From Patescibacteria group bacterium (GTDB taxonomy: Bacteria > Patescibacteriota > Patescibacteriia > UBA9934): a stretch of DNA of 47,136 nucleotides. The position numbers and the translations under genes were made by a program. The stretch covers positions 1 to 47,136 of the forward strand of contig JAGORL010000001.1 in NCBI GenBank assembly GCA_018062825.1, given 5' to 3'. Positions 33,272 to 40,951 of this stretch are shown here, in pieces. Every line of letters begins with the position of its first letter. The first letter of the stretch is position 1. The notes beneath the pieces were generated by a model that saw only the letters and a program-made list of their open reading frames with translations, was not told where the DNA came from and did no database searches.

Positions 33272-33766
33272 CTATTTTGTAAATGTTTTGATCGCCTCTT
33301 GTACCTCAGTATCTTGCAGTCGATCTTGCGTACCGCGCCAAATATCGCGCGTCTTGATAAGCGCCTGTTTGATGCGTGGCCAATCAGCCCGCAGCTGTAG
33401 GCTCGTTTCAATAAGATGACTCGGCATAGCGCCGCCGGTTACTGGTTCAGTAATCTCACTACCAATCGCAACAAGTTTGGAAACGTCAGGTGACGTATCA
33501 AGCATGGGAATGGAGAAGCGGGCCGCAAGAAGCTTGCAGCCATCTGCTGTCCACGAGCCTATCTCACCAGCCCCTCCTGGCATAGTGTCAGCTGCGCTAA
33601 TGCCGAGGTTTATGCCAGTGCGAAGAAGAGCTACAAAGCCTTTGTAGACTTCAGGATCTTGGACGATCTTCTCAAGCCGTTGCAGTCGCTCAGTGGTGCT
33701 GATTGATTCAGTGATTACTTCCACGCTTCGCGTTTCAGGACGTGGTCCTCGTTCACGTTCAGACAT
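33272..33766 (-). CDS. Conserved-looking hypothetical protein
   Basis: Start ATG 33766 (MSERERG), 164 residues. Acidic N-terminus, helical ERLQRLEKIVQDPEVYKGFVALL, then a Gly-rich hydrophobic stretch NLGISAADTMPGGAGEIGSWTADG resembling a short membrane-associated loop, and a helical C-terminus. Its -10 TATACT (33774-33779, minus strand) ends seven bases before the ATG, predicting a leaderless mRNA. First of the three-gene nuclease operon; function unknown. Confidence 0.7.
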   Translation of the reverse strand: MSERERGPRPETRSVEVITESISTTERLQRLEKIVQDPEVYKGFVALLRTGINLGISAADTMPGGAGEIGSWTADGCKLLAARFSIPMLDTSPDVSKLVAIGSEITEPVTGGAMPSHLIETSLQLRADWPRIKQALIKTRDIWRGTQDRLQDTEVQEAIKTFTK

Positions 33767-33798
33767 ATGGGGAAGTATATCAAGAACAAAAGCACCGC

Positions 33799-33832
33799 AA
33801 AACAAAAGAGACCCCGAAAGGTCTCGTTTTGT
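33799..33832 (-). terminator. Terminator of the GlsB-like gene
   Basis: Minus-strand stem GAGACC/GGTCTC, loop TTTCGG, then TTTTGTTTTG, two bases after the stop. Confidence 0.8.
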
Positions 33833-33834
33833 GG

Positions 33835-34083
33835 TTAGCCGCGAACAAGTCGCAAGATACCAAGAAGTACCGCTGCGCCGAGCATAGCGACGAGCAAACT
33901 CCAGAGGTTGAAACCGGTAATACCGGTGCCACCAATGGCAGACATGATCCAGCCTCCGATCATGGCACCAATGATACCGACTAAAATGTTAAGGAAGACT
34001 CCCTGATTTGCGTTAGTCCCCATGAGCATGGAGGCCAACCAGCCAGCCAAGCCACCGAGGATTATCCATAAAATGATACCCAT
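33835..34083 (-). CDS. GlsB/YeaQ/YmgE-family stress membrane protein
   Basis: 82 residues with three membrane helices: ILWIILGGLAGWLASMLMG, GVFLNILVGIIGAMIGGWIM, LWSLLVAMLGAAVLLGILRLV. The G-rich pattern GWLASMLMG...LVGIIGAMIGGW is the family signature. General-stress membrane protein of unknown mechanism. A minus-strand extended -10 TGCTATAGT (34118-34123) lies ~34 bases upstream. Confidence 0.92.
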   Translation of the reverse strand: MGIILWIILGGLAGWLASMLMGTNANQGVFLNILVGIIGAMIGGWIMSAIGGTGITGFNLWSLLVAMLGAAVLLGILRLVRG

Positions 34084-34156
34084 AGTGGTTACTTGTGAAG
34101 AATCAGGTCACCTCATAACTATAGCATGATTTGCCTAATAAAACCAGGCACTCCAA

Positions 34157-34189
34157 TAAAAAAAAGAAAACCGCCGGCGCAAGGCGCCG
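34157..34189 (-). terminator. Terminator downstream of the 34311-34547 gene
   Basis: Minus-strand stem CGGCGC/GCGCCG, loop CTT, with a following GCGG and TTTTCTTTTTTTT. 34190-34310 holds nothing else that I recognise. Confidence 0.6.
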
Positions 34190-34310
34190 TTCCGTTTGAT
34201 CGGTGAATATTAGGGTTGGCTAACTTGTGGCCGTCGTGGCTGCGGGTTTTATTTAGTAAAATATCCGAGCGGTTATAAATTCTCAGACTCTTCATGTACA
34301 GAATAAATTG

Positions 34311-34547
34311 TTACGCCATCCACAACAGGTGGAGAAGGGCGGTGGGGCGGAGGTATTCTTGGATCATGAACAACCTCGACCAGGGACTTCGCGAAATCGT
34401 ACGTAGGGCCACCTCGCGACGAACGAGCTGAAGAAGCTCCTGGCGGTGCCGGACGATGGACGCGGCGGCGTGGTGCCGCTCGTGCTCGAGGTGGTGGAGG
34501 AAGGAGGTCACGTGATCGGCGGTGGGACGCCGGAGCTGCGAGGTCAT
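34311..34547 (-). CDS. Possible small helical protein (GC-rich class)
   Basis: 78 residues from ATG 34547, with GGGAG four bases upstream. Helical, His/Arg-rich: DHVTSFLHHLEHERHHAAASIVRHRQELLQLVRREVALRT. Third positions are almost all G/C in the first half, as in neighbouring GC-rich genes. Competing frames on the plus strand (34446-34658) and minus strand (34273-34677) look less natural. No family recognised. Confidence 0.45.
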   Translation of the reverse strand: MTSQLRRPTADHVTSFLHHLEHERHHAAASIVRHRQELLQLVRREVALRTISRSPWSRLFMIQEYLRPTALLHLLWMA

Positions 34548-34691
34548 GCCGCTCCCTATCTTGGGCGCCCTCCGTACGAAAGGGTGAATCGTCGCGAGGC
34601 CGTGGCGCGGGTGACTGTGGATGATCGTGTTGCACGGGCAACGCCGCGCGTCCTATAGTGACGTACATCATTCCCACATCCAGCTTGTACT

Positions 34692-34976
34692 ATGGAGCGA
34701 CGACCAAGAAGTCCAGAAGAGCAGAGATCGTTTGAGGTACAGAATTATACCGCGGACCAGATCGCGGACCTCGGACGGCTTGATATTGCGACGCACAACA
34801 TGCGCAACCTCATCGAGCGCGCGGCAATCGACCTCGCAGAGAGCGATGCGAACCGGGAGGCGGTGAGCAAGTTCATCAGGGACTCGCACGAGATGCTTGG
34901 CACATGGCAGCGGATAGTCCTGGATGCGATCGGCGTAGATCGGTCGGAGTACGAAGACCTTGAACCTCAGGCTTAG
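34692..34976 (+). CDS. Small acidic helical protein, unknown (GC-rich class)
   Basis: 94 residues, mostly helical (YTADQIADLGRLDIATHNMRNLIERAAIDLAES and REAVSKFIRDSHEMLGTWQRIVLDAIG). No family recognised. No Shine-Dalgarno is seen before ATG 34692. It overlaps the next gene by 17 bases, which implies a coupled pair. Confidence 0.65.
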   Translation: MERRPRSPEEQRSFEVQNYTADQIADLGRLDIATHNMRNLIERAAIDLAESDANREAVSKFIRDSHEMLGTWQRIVLDAIGVDRSEYEDLEPQA

Positions 34977-35595
34977 CGACAGACTTCGCGAGCACCTTAT
35001 CAACGGCCTGTCTGACGGTCGTTGGGTCGGGATCTTCACCTACGCGTTCTCGGAGAACGGTCCTGAGCGTATAGTCGCCGTTCTGAGAGCGTACGAAGCG
35101 GTAAAGGAGGAGCTCGAGTCTCGCCAAGCGTACCAGAGCGGGGACGGATTTGCGTACCATGTAAAGCTGGCGGTGACGACGGGTTTCATCACACCACAGG
35201 CCGCCCATGTCGTGAAAGGCTGGTCGAAACGTTCTATCGGGGTGCGCAACGCGGCGGCGCATGAATCGCGCACTGTCCCGTGGACGGAGAGCGCGGCTGT
35301 CGCGGCGTTCTGGCACCATGTGTACAGCGACCTCAACAGGTCGACGCCCCACCGCTCCACTTCCAGGATGGTCCAACAGCTGTTCGAGCTCGATGAAGTG
35401 CTGCGTCAGACCGATGTGGGAGCGGGCGCAGTTCGTAGCAACTCCGACATGCCCCGGTGCTTCGCAGTCGGTTCGGGTGTGCGCGGGCTTTCGTCGATCG
35501 TTCTCGCGCTCCGCGATGACATCGATGCAAAGAAGACCGGACAAAAGCCTCAGTCACGCATCGAGATCGTCGCGGACATCGTGACACCTGCGTGA
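34960..35595 (+). CDS. Unknown protein coupled to 34692 (GC-rich class)
   Basis: 211 residues from a TTG at 34960, the only credible start, with CGGAG ten bases upstream and inside the previous gene. Helical N-terminus (LSDRLREHLINGL), then FTYAFSENGPERIVAVLRAYEAVKEEL, HVVKGWSKRSIGVRNAAAHESRTVPW and a C-terminal helical part. The R-x-x-x-AH element in VRNAAAHESR recalls HEPN RNases (R-x4-6-H), but this is weak. The pair could be an unrecognised two-gene module. A strong terminator follows. Confidence 0.65.
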   Translation: MNLRLSDRLREHLINGLSDGRWVGIFTYAFSENGPERIVAVLRAYEAVKEELESRQAYQSGDGFAYHVKLAVTTGFITPQAAHVVKGWSKRSIGVRNAAAHESRTVPWTESAAVAAFWHHVYSDLNRSTPHRSTSRMVQQLFELDEVLRQTDVGAGAVRSNSDMPRCFAVGSGVRGLSSIVLALRDDIDAKKTGQKPQSRIEIVADIVTPA

Positions 35596-35675
35596 TCAAG
35601 AAGATCGCCGTACCGTACCACGGCACGGCACGGAGCGATCAGACAATCACGATGCCCCGGTATCAACGCAACGCA

Positions 35676-35704
35676 AAGAGCGAACGCATCCATGCGTTCG
35701 CTCT
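35676..35704 (+). terminator. Terminator of the 34692/34960 pair
   Basis: Stem AGAGCGAACGCAT/ATGCGTTCGCTCT with a CC loop, then CTGTGTTC. Confidence 0.75.
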
Positions 35705-35941
35705 CTGTGTTCGAATTTCTAGCTTGTGGCGGGGAAGAAGGGACTCGATGTATCCAGTTGGTCGTGTCGTGCGGTTGTTTCCACGAGGAAACGCCGGCAG
35801 TGCCCGGCGGCTGCTTGAGACCTCCATGCAATTCGAAAACGCCTGTGGACAAGCGGACCTCAAGCGTACAGAAATCGGAGCCGGGGATGCTACTCCGGCT
35901 CCGATTCTCGTTGTGATTTTCGTTGTTCGAAGTGTCAAGTT
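35705..35941. other. Intergenic stretch with a strong hairpin
   Basis: No convincing gene. It contains GTTTCC/GGAAAC (35778-35792 region) and a strong 11-bp hairpin ATCGGAGCCGG/CCGGCTCCGAT (35874-35904) with short T-rich tails on both strands. Something may be transcribed between the two terminators, possibly a small RNA; the open frames here run through the terminator and into the tRNA, so they are not credible genes. Confidence 0.4.
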
Positions 35942-36016
35942 TGGTGACCCCACCGGGAGTCGAACCCGGCTTACAGGCTTGAAAAGCCCGTGTCCTAACC
36001 GATAGACGATGGGGCC
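35942..36016 (-). tRNA. tRNA-Glu (anticodon TTC)
   Basis: Minus strand: acceptor GGCCCCA/TGGGGTC, anticodon stem CGGGC/GCCTG with loop TTTTCAA, T arm CCGGG-TTCGACT-CCCGG, encoded CCA. It sits inside the GC-rich accessory stretch; no repeated tRNA end was seen that would mark an integration site. Confidence 0.95.
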
Positions 36017-36161
36017 ATATTTGGCGCTCTGAACGTCGGTATGATAGGTGAATTTTTTACACCGGTCAAGCATGGTGACACAGACGCACAAAACAAGTCA
36101 GCAAAAACCATGACAAGATTTAATTTGCTAAGGTTAGGTAGATTTTAAGCAAATCGCGTGC

Positions 36162-36167
36162 TATACT
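36162..36167 (+). promoter_or_regulatory. Extended -10 promoter of the MopE-type gene
   Basis: TGCTATACT (36159-36167) with no good -35, ~55 bases before the ATG at 36222. Confidence 0.5.
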
Positions 36168-36221
36168 CCGGCTGCCAGTGACTGCTACCGGCTTGTCGGT
36201 GGCGCTGTGCAGGGGTGCTTC

Positions 36222-38090
36222 ATGCGTATGGGTGCGTTGGGGGCGATCACGTTCATCATGAGCCTGATGGTCTCCGGGTGTGGGGAAGGAGGATTCTTGA
36301 GCGGCGGTGGGCGCGACGAGGACCAGCTCGAGCGCAACGGCTGCCCGGGAACGAAGAAGCCGTTCTGGCGTGATGCCGACGGCGACAAGTACGGCGACCC
36401 GGACATCCGGGTCTGCGAGAATACGAAGCCGGCTGGCTACGTCAAGAACGACGACGACTGCGACGACAGCGATCGCCGCATCAAGCCCGGTCGGGCTGAG
36501 GTGTGTGACGGCGTCGACCAGGATTGCGACGGCGTCATCGACGACGGTGCGCCGGGTGGCGAGACGTACTACGCGGACATGGACGGGGACGGGCACGGCG
36601 ACGCGAGCGCGCCGCTCGAGTCCTGTCTCGATCCGGGCGCGGGCTACGCGACGAGCGCGGACGACTGCGACGACTCCGACGCCTCGGTCAGCCCGAGCGC
36701 GGTAGACGTCTGCGGCGACGAGCTCGACCAGAACTGCTCCGGCACGGCTGACGACGCCGCGGACGGACACCTCACCTGGTACCGCGACCGTGATGCCGAC
36801 AGCTACGGGGACTCCGTCCTCGCCGCTCCGGTCATCTCGTGCTCGGAGCCCGAGAGCGGCTTCTGGGCCGTCTTCAACGGTGACTGCAACGACGACAACT
36901 CGGACATCTACCCGAACGCGCCCGAGGTCTGCAACGACAACGGGGACAACGACTGCGATGGGCTGGTGGACGAGGGTACCGTTGCGGTCTACTACGACTA
37001 CGACGGCGACGGCTTCGGCGGCGCCGAGGTCACGAACAACTCCTGCGCGGGCGACGACGAGTACCCGACGGAAGCGATCGCCCAGGATGGCGACTGCGAC
37101 GACGGGAGCCAGTTCATCTACCCCGGCGCCGAAGAGGTCTGCAACGCGATCGACGACGACTGCAACGGCCTCGTCGACTCCGACGAGCTCGTCAGCCTCA
37201 GCTCCGGTACGACCGCCTACTACGAAGACGCCGACTCCGACGGCTTCGGCAACTCGTCCGTGAGCTTCCTCGGCTGCGATCTGCGCCCGACGGAACTCGG
37301 GACCGGTTCGCGGTGGGTGCGCGACGACACGGACTGCGACGACACGGTGGCCACCCCGACCGGGGACTGCCCGCCGGCGTTCATGTTCGTCATGATGATG
37401 GTCCCGACGATCTGCCCCGAGACGGGCGAGCCGCCGGACCTGTACCACCAGGACAACGACGCGGATGGCTACGGCAACCCGCTCGTCACGAGCGAGTGGT
37501 GCCAGGCCACCTGCGACGCCGAGAACGGCTGCTGGGCTCTCCCGCAGGCCGGTGACGACTGCGACGACGAGAACCCGGACATCCACCCGGACTTCGCCGG
37601 TACCGGCTGGGTCGACATCTGCGACAACGATGTCGACGACGACTGTGACGGTCTCGTCGACGAGAACGAGACCCCGACCGTGATCTTCGCGGACATCGAC
37701 CGCGACGCCGCGGGTGGCGCGCAGATCCTGAACAACTCCTGCGAGGGTGACGCCGGCCTCCCGCCGCAGTTCACCACCGTCCAGGACGACTGCAATGACG
37801 TCGGCGCTTCCCAGAAGCCCGGCGGCAGCGAGATCTGCGACGGCCTCGACAACGACTGCAACACCCGCATCGACTCCGACGACGACTCGCTCGAGCAGGT
37901 GCCGACCACGGACACGCCGTACTGGACGGACGTGGGTGACCTCGACGGCTGGGGCTACGACGACCCGCTGTCGACCGCGATCACCCTGTGCGCCATGCCG
38001 CCTCAGCCCGGGCTCCGTGCCGACGGTGACTGGGCCGGCAACGACCAGGACTGCGATCCCGAGAACTACGACGTGATCGCCTGCGAGTAG
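36222..38090 (+). CDS. MopE-type Asp/Cys-rich repeat lipoprotein (GC-rich class)
   Basis: Start ATG 36222, preceded by AGGGG; 622 residues. Lipobox MVSGCGEGG (Cys about 21). The rest is ~9 repeats alternating a Ca-binding-like block (DADGDKYGDPD, DMDGDGHGDAS, DYDGDGFGGAE) with a PF11617-type block (DDDCDDSDRRIKPGRAEVCDGVDQDCDG). This is the putative metal-binding motif of MopE proteins, common in Myxococcota. It is likely a surface protein binding Ca or Cu. Codon use is strongly GC-biased, unlike the core genes. Gene transfer from a GC-rich deltaproteobacterium-like source is plausible but unproven. Confidence 0.88.
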   Translation: MRMGALGAITFIMSLMVSGCGEGGFLSGGGRDEDQLERNGCPGTKKPFWRDADGDKYGDPDIRVCENTKPAGYVKNDDDCDDSDRRIKPGRAEVCDGVDQDCDGVIDDGAPGGETYYADMDGDGHGDASAPLESCLDPGAGYATSADDCDDSDASVSPSAVDVCGDELDQNCSGTADDAADGHLTWYRDRDADSYGDSVLAAPVISCSEPESGFWAVFNGDCNDDNSDIYPNAPEVCNDNGDNDCDGLVDEGTVAVYYDYDGDGFGGAEVTNNSCAGDDEYPTEAIAQDGDCDDGSQFIYPGAEEVCNAIDDDCNGLVDSDELVSLSSGTTAYYEDADSDGFGNSSVSFLGCDLRPTELGTGSRWVRDDTDCDDTVATPTGDCPPAFMFVMMMVPTICPETGEPPDLYHQDNDADGYGNPLVTSEWCQATCDAENGCWALPQAGDDCDDENPDIHPDFAGTGWVDICDNDVDDDCDGLVDENETPTVIFADIDRDAAGGAQILNNSCEGDAGLPPQFTTVQDDCNDVGASQKPGGSEICDGLDNDCNTRIDSDDDSLEQVPTTDTPYWTDVGDLDGWGYDDPLSTAITLCAMPPQPGLRADGDWAGNDQDCDPENYDVIACE

Positions 38091-38118
38091 CGGCACGCAC
38101 TGTGCCGTTATCGTACTT

Positions 38119-38160
38119 GACCCCATGCGCTCTAACAGGCGCGTGGGGTCCTTCTTTTTC
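38119..38160 (+). terminator. Terminator of the MopE-type gene
   Basis: 12-bp stem GACCCCATGCGC/GCGCGTGGGGTC (one G-T pair), loop of eight, then CTTCTTTTT. Confidence 0.85.
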
Positions 38161-38203
38161 AAAAAAAAGACCGCCTCAGCACCTGGTGAAGGATGCGAGG
38201 CGG
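38160..38203 (-). terminator. Terminator of the Nudix gene
   Basis: Minus-strand stem CCGCCTC/GAGGCGG with a 19-base internal region (itself CACC/GGTG paired), then TCTTTTTTTT. It abuts the stop codon at 38204. Confidence 0.8.
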
Positions 38204-38740
38204 CTAGCTTTCGGGCGGCGGCCACCACGGTTGCCGCGGCAGTCGCAGGTCGTGTGGCCACTCATGATCAAGTCGTCGCAGCGTGCCCTGATCGCTGTGC
38301 ACAATGCGTAGGAAGCGCGGCTCCCGATAGCGCATCGCGTCGAATCGTTCGAGCGTGCTGTTCACCCACAGGTACGCATCCGGTCGCATGCCTTTGGGGA
38401 GGCGATTCACGGAGTACGGCCGCGGTTGATCGAGCTCCTCACTCTCTTGCGGTTGCCCGGTGTAGCGGCCAATGAACGCGTGCAGCGCAAGGCCGTAGTG
38501 CGGAATGGCAATGCCGCCAGCGTAGAAGGTGGGGAAGCTTGGCGTGATACCAAGTTCCTCCTCCGACTCACGCACTGCTGTTGCATACAGTGAGGTGTCG
38601 AATACTTCGAGTTCGCCTCCAGGCGGAGTGAGGCAGTCGGCGTACTTGCCGCGCCTACGCCTTGCAAGAAGGAGAAACCGGTGACTGCCCACGTCCTGGA
38701 TGGGCAGAAACACCACGGCATGTCGCCAAGTGGTAGTCAT
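38204..38740 (-). CDS. Nudix hydrolase (GC-rich class)
   Basis: 178 residues from ATG 38740, with GGAGGG three bases upstream. Nudix box about 41-65: GGELEVFDTSLYATAVRESEEELGI, with REsxEE intact but Asp in place of the first conserved Glu. HAVVFLPIQ at the N-terminus and FLRIVHSDQG follow. It cleaves a nucleoside diphosphate-linked compound; the substrate is not predictable. Second gene of a pair with the upstream unknown protein (24-base gap). Confidence 0.85.
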   Translation of the reverse strand: MTTTWRHAVVFLPIQDVGSHRFLLLARRRRGKYADCLTPPGGELEVFDTSLYATAVRESEEELGITPSFPTFYAGGIAIPHYGLALHAFIGRYTGQPQESEELDQPRPYSVNRLPKGMRPDAYLWVNSTLERFDAMRYREPRFLRIVHSDQGTLRRLDHEWPHDLRLPRQPWWPPPES

Positions 38741-38764
38741 GTGCCCTCCAGGGGTCTCGGTGAG

Positions 38765-39136
38765 CTAGTTGTTCGTCAGGTCGACCACTTCACGCTGAAG
38801 CGACGGTCGCCGTCGCACAGGCGGCCGTTGCGGAGCACCTTGAAGGAGGTGCTTCGAAACGATCGTGATCTGCACGCCGTCTTGCGTGGCGCTCTCCTTG
38901 CACGCGATGACGATGGCGTCATCGCAGTTCGCAAACGCGATCCCGTGGGTCCGCCACGGCTTCGGCTTCGCCGCGCTCAGGTGGTGGGGGACGGGGAACA
39001 CGTGGAAGGCATCATCAAACCACTGAGCGGTGGTCAGTTGACCTTCCAGGGTCCGAAGCGCTTCTTCGGCGTTGAGCCCGCAGGACTCGATAACGGTACG
39101 CACGGCAATAGCGACCGGTGAAATGGGCTGATCCAA
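38765..39136 (-). CDS. Hypothetical protein preceding the Nudix gene (GC-rich class)
   Basis: The start is a TTG at 39136, placed five bases behind GGAGG; a TTG at 39148 would sit on that site. 123 residues. Mixed alpha/beta: SPVAIAVRTVIESCGLNAEEALRTLEGQL, AQWFDDAFHVFPVPHH, HGIAFANCDDAIVIACKES and TIVSKHLLQ. No family recognised. The promoter at 39165-39193 drives it with the Nudix gene. Confidence 0.65.
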   Translation of the reverse strand: MDQPISPVAIAVRTVIESCGLNAEEALRTLEGQLTTAQWFDDAFHVFPVPHHLSAAKPKPWRTHGIAFANCDDAIVIACKESATQDGVQITIVSKHLLQGAPQRPPVRRRPSLQREVVDLTNN

Positions 39137-39164
39137 GAATTCCTCCAACTTTCAGGGACGCACT

Positions 39165-39193
39165 ATTAAAGCATGGGAAAGGGAATAAATCAA
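39165..39193 (-). promoter_or_regulatory. Promoter of the hypothetical/Nudix pair
   Basis: Minus-strand TTGATT (39193-39188), 17-base spacer, TTTAAT (39170-39165). The -35 box overlaps the ribE stop codon region. Confidence 0.6.
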
Positions 39194-39828
39194 CCCTTTT
39201 GTGAACTCAAAAAGTGTTCGACCGCCTGAGGGAGAAGCGTAGAAAGCGCATCAACTGTCGCCTGTGTACGAAAATCAACCTCGATATTTACAAAATCCCC
39301 AGTCTTTTTCACGCCAAACGTCGTGCGCTCTAGTGTCTCCGGAATGAGCCAGACCGTGAAAACATTTCGTGTTCGATCAATGTCACCGATCGTGAGACTT
39401 GCTCCATCAAGCGCAATGAAGCCTTTATGAAAAACATAGGTCATTACCTCGGGCGTGGTTTGAATGGTGACGCCATAGCCGCGCGTGTCTTGAGAGATGC
39501 TAATAATGCTGCCCGTTGCAATCACGTGCCCAGACACAATATGACCACCAAGTTCATCGCCTTGCTTAAGTGAGCGCTCAAGGTTAACGAGGTCACCTGC
39601 CCGAAGCATATTGAGCGTAGTCTTTTGGAGCGTTTCTGGAATAACGTCAAAAGCCACAGTTTGATCATGTATCTCTCGTACTGTCAGGCAGGCGCCGGAA
39701 ATACTGACACTTGCACCAAGCTGCACATCAGTAAGAAAAGGCGAGCGAGCAAGAGTAAAGCGCTTGCCAGTCGCAGTGGTTTCGGCACCAAGAAGCGGTG
39801 CTGTACCAAGAATGATGCCAGTAAACAT
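39190..39828 (-). CDS. ribE: Riboflavin synthase alpha chain
   Basis: 212 residues. Two lumazine-binding repeats: MFTGIILG...VSISGACLTVREI...AFDVIPETLQKTTL, and GGHIVSGHVIATGSII...IALDGASLTIGDI...VWLIPETLERTTF. The N-terminal MFTGII is typical. It makes riboflavin from two 6,7-dimethyl-8-ribityllumazine. No ribA/B, ribD or ribH is in the window, so the substrate source is unknown. It follows the flavokinase gene by two bases. Confidence 0.94.
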   Translation of the reverse strand: MFTGIILGTAPLLGAETTATGKRFTLARSPFLTDVQLGASVSISGACLTVREIHDQTVAFDVIPETLQKTTLNMLRAGDLVNLERSLKQGDELGGHIVSGHVIATGSIISISQDTRGYGVTIQTTPEVMTYVFHKGFIALDGASLTIGDIDRTRNVFTVWLIPETLERTTFGVKKTGDFVNIEVDFRTQATVDALSTLLPQAVEHFLSSQKG

Positions 39829-39830
39829 AG

Positions 39831-40181
39831 TTAGGAAAGGTTATGAAGTTTACGAGCAAGTTTTGTAATCAGAGCGATCTTTGCTCGCATGGCTTCAATT
39901 GTAGTGAACGGTTCCCAGATTGCGATCTGATCACCGATCGAGAGTTCGAGCGTTTGACCAAGTAGATCGCCAGCAAAGCCAAAAAGATGCACTTCGGTAA
40001 GGTTACGACGCGCATCAATGGCCACAAGCGCCGGATAAGAAAAGCCTCCCGCGGTAGCGTTAGCAAGATAAGATCCGGCAGGGAGGGCGTTCGGGATGCC
40101 GGCGATGTTTGCCGTTGGTAAGCTGTAGTACTTAGCGGCTTCACCATGACCTGCGATAACAATTCCAGAAAATTGCGTCAT
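39831..40181 (-). CDS. Stand-alone riboflavin kinase domain
   Basis: 116 residues, only the C-terminal flavokinase domain of RibF: FSGIVIAGHGEAAKYYSLPTANI (ATP/Mg motif PTAN), then PAGSYLANATAGGFSYPALVAID and TEVHLFGFAGDLLGQTLEL with the catalytic Glu. The N-terminal FAD synthetase domain is absent. It should convert riboflavin to FMN. First gene of the ribK-ribE pair; a minus-strand TGCTAACGT nine bases before the start may be a -10. Confidence 0.88.
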   Translation of the reverse strand: MTQFSGIVIAGHGEAAKYYSLPTANIAGIPNALPAGSYLANATAGGFSYPALVAIDARRNLTEVHLFGFAGDLLGQTLELSIGDQIAIWEPFTTIEAMRAKIALITKLARKLHNLS

Positions 40182-40221
40182 ACGCCACAGACGTTAGCAG
40201 GGGATTAAAACCTCGGCAAAT

Positions 40222-40252
40222 GAAAAGCCCCCGCTAAGCGAGGGCTTTTGTT
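40222..40252 (-). terminator. Superoxide dismutase terminator
   Basis: Minus-strand stem AAAAGCCC/GGGCTTTT with inner CGC/GCG, 40223-40249, then TCA. Confidence 0.75.
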
Positions 40253-40262
40253 TCGTGATTGT

Positions 40263-40835
40263 TTAATAACGAGCCTCAACAGCGTTGAAGTTCAAGTTCG
40301 CAAAGAAAGCTGTAATGTAGTTACCGCGCTCAGCTGGTAGATAATCGAGCAAATATGCGTGCTCCCATACATCCATGGCAAGGAGAATTTTAGCGCCAGC
40401 AAGGTGACCAAGTTCATGATCGCTTACCCAGACATTATGCAAATGATCAGTCGTTTCATCATGTACCAAAAGCACCCAGCCAATGCCGCGCATCACACCC
40501 ATGGCTTTGAATTCGGCTACCCAGGCATCTATTGAACCCCAAGTCTCTGCAATCGCTTTCGCTAATTTGCCGTTACCATCAATAGCTCCACTGCCGCCAA
40601 GAGAGCTGAAGTAATTCTCATGTAGTCGCATGCCGTTCCACTCAAAACCAAAGCGTCGAGTGAGCTCTGATAGCGCTACAGCATTCTTGGCAGAATCCTG
40701 CTTGAGCTCTTTTACGGTCTCAAGAAGGGTGTTGGTATTCTTAACGTAGCCAGCATAGAGCTTAAGGTGCGCGGCGATCTGTTTTTCTGAAAGACCCTGC
40801 ATGGCAGGCAACTGGAAGGAGAGTTCGGTATACAT
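40263..40835 (-). CDS. Iron/manganese superoxide dismutase
   Basis: Start ATG 40835, 190 residues; the frame to 40919 is spurious. Metal ligands: His in AAHLKLYAGYVKNTN (a divergent subfamily in which His is one residue nearer the YV than in E. coli), His in MRLHENYFSSLGG, and Asp/His in MDVWEHAYLLDYLP. C-terminal ITAFFANLNFNAVE is typical. It removes superoxide; Fe or Mn cannot be told. A minus-strand TACACT (40844-40849) ends eight bases before the ATG (leaderless). Confidence 0.9.
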   Translation of the reverse strand: MYTELSFQLPAMQGLSEKQIAAHLKLYAGYVKNTNTLLETVKELKQDSAKNAVALSELTRRFGFEWNGMRLHENYFSSLGGSGAIDGNGKLAKAIAETWGSIDAWVAEFKAMGVMRGIGWVLLVHDETTDHLHNVWVSDHELGHLAGAKILLAMDVWEHAYLLDYLPAERGNYITAFFANLNFNAVEARY

Positions 40836-40936
40836 ATGAAATGAGTGTAACAGGTGTTGGGTGTTGAGTGTAGGGTAGCCTAGCGCACCCTGATCCCTTC
40901 TCCCTTTCCGCCCTTCCACCTTTCCCTTTTTCCGCC

Positions 40937-40942
40937 TACAAT
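40937..40942 (+). promoter_or_regulatory. -10 box of tsaD
   Basis: TACAAT ends nine bases before the ATG at 40952, predicting a leaderless tsaD-tsaE mRNA. Confidence 0.5.
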
Positions 40943-40951
40943 CTCCCTTAT

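Noticed and set aside
34446-34658. Plus-strand frame of 70 codons
   Set aside because: It was considered because its translation has plausible valine-rich strands, but it has no start signal and is weaker in third-position bias than the minus frame.
34273-34677. Arg/Pro-rich minus-strand frame of 134 codons
   Set aside because: Its composition is unnatural (PPPPRARAAPRRR type) and it conflicts with the better 34311-34547 frame.
35592-36005. Plus and minus frames over the 35.6-36.0 kb gap
   Set aside because: They run through two hairpin terminators and into tRNA-Glu.
35942-36016. tRNA-Glu as an integration (att) site
   Set aside because: No duplicated 3' tRNA segment or integrase gene was found in the window.
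36120-38261. 713-codon minus-strand open frame opposite the MopE-type gene
   Set aside because: It is a by-product of GC-rich periodic codons on the other strand; the plus frame has a lipobox, repeats and a ribosome site.
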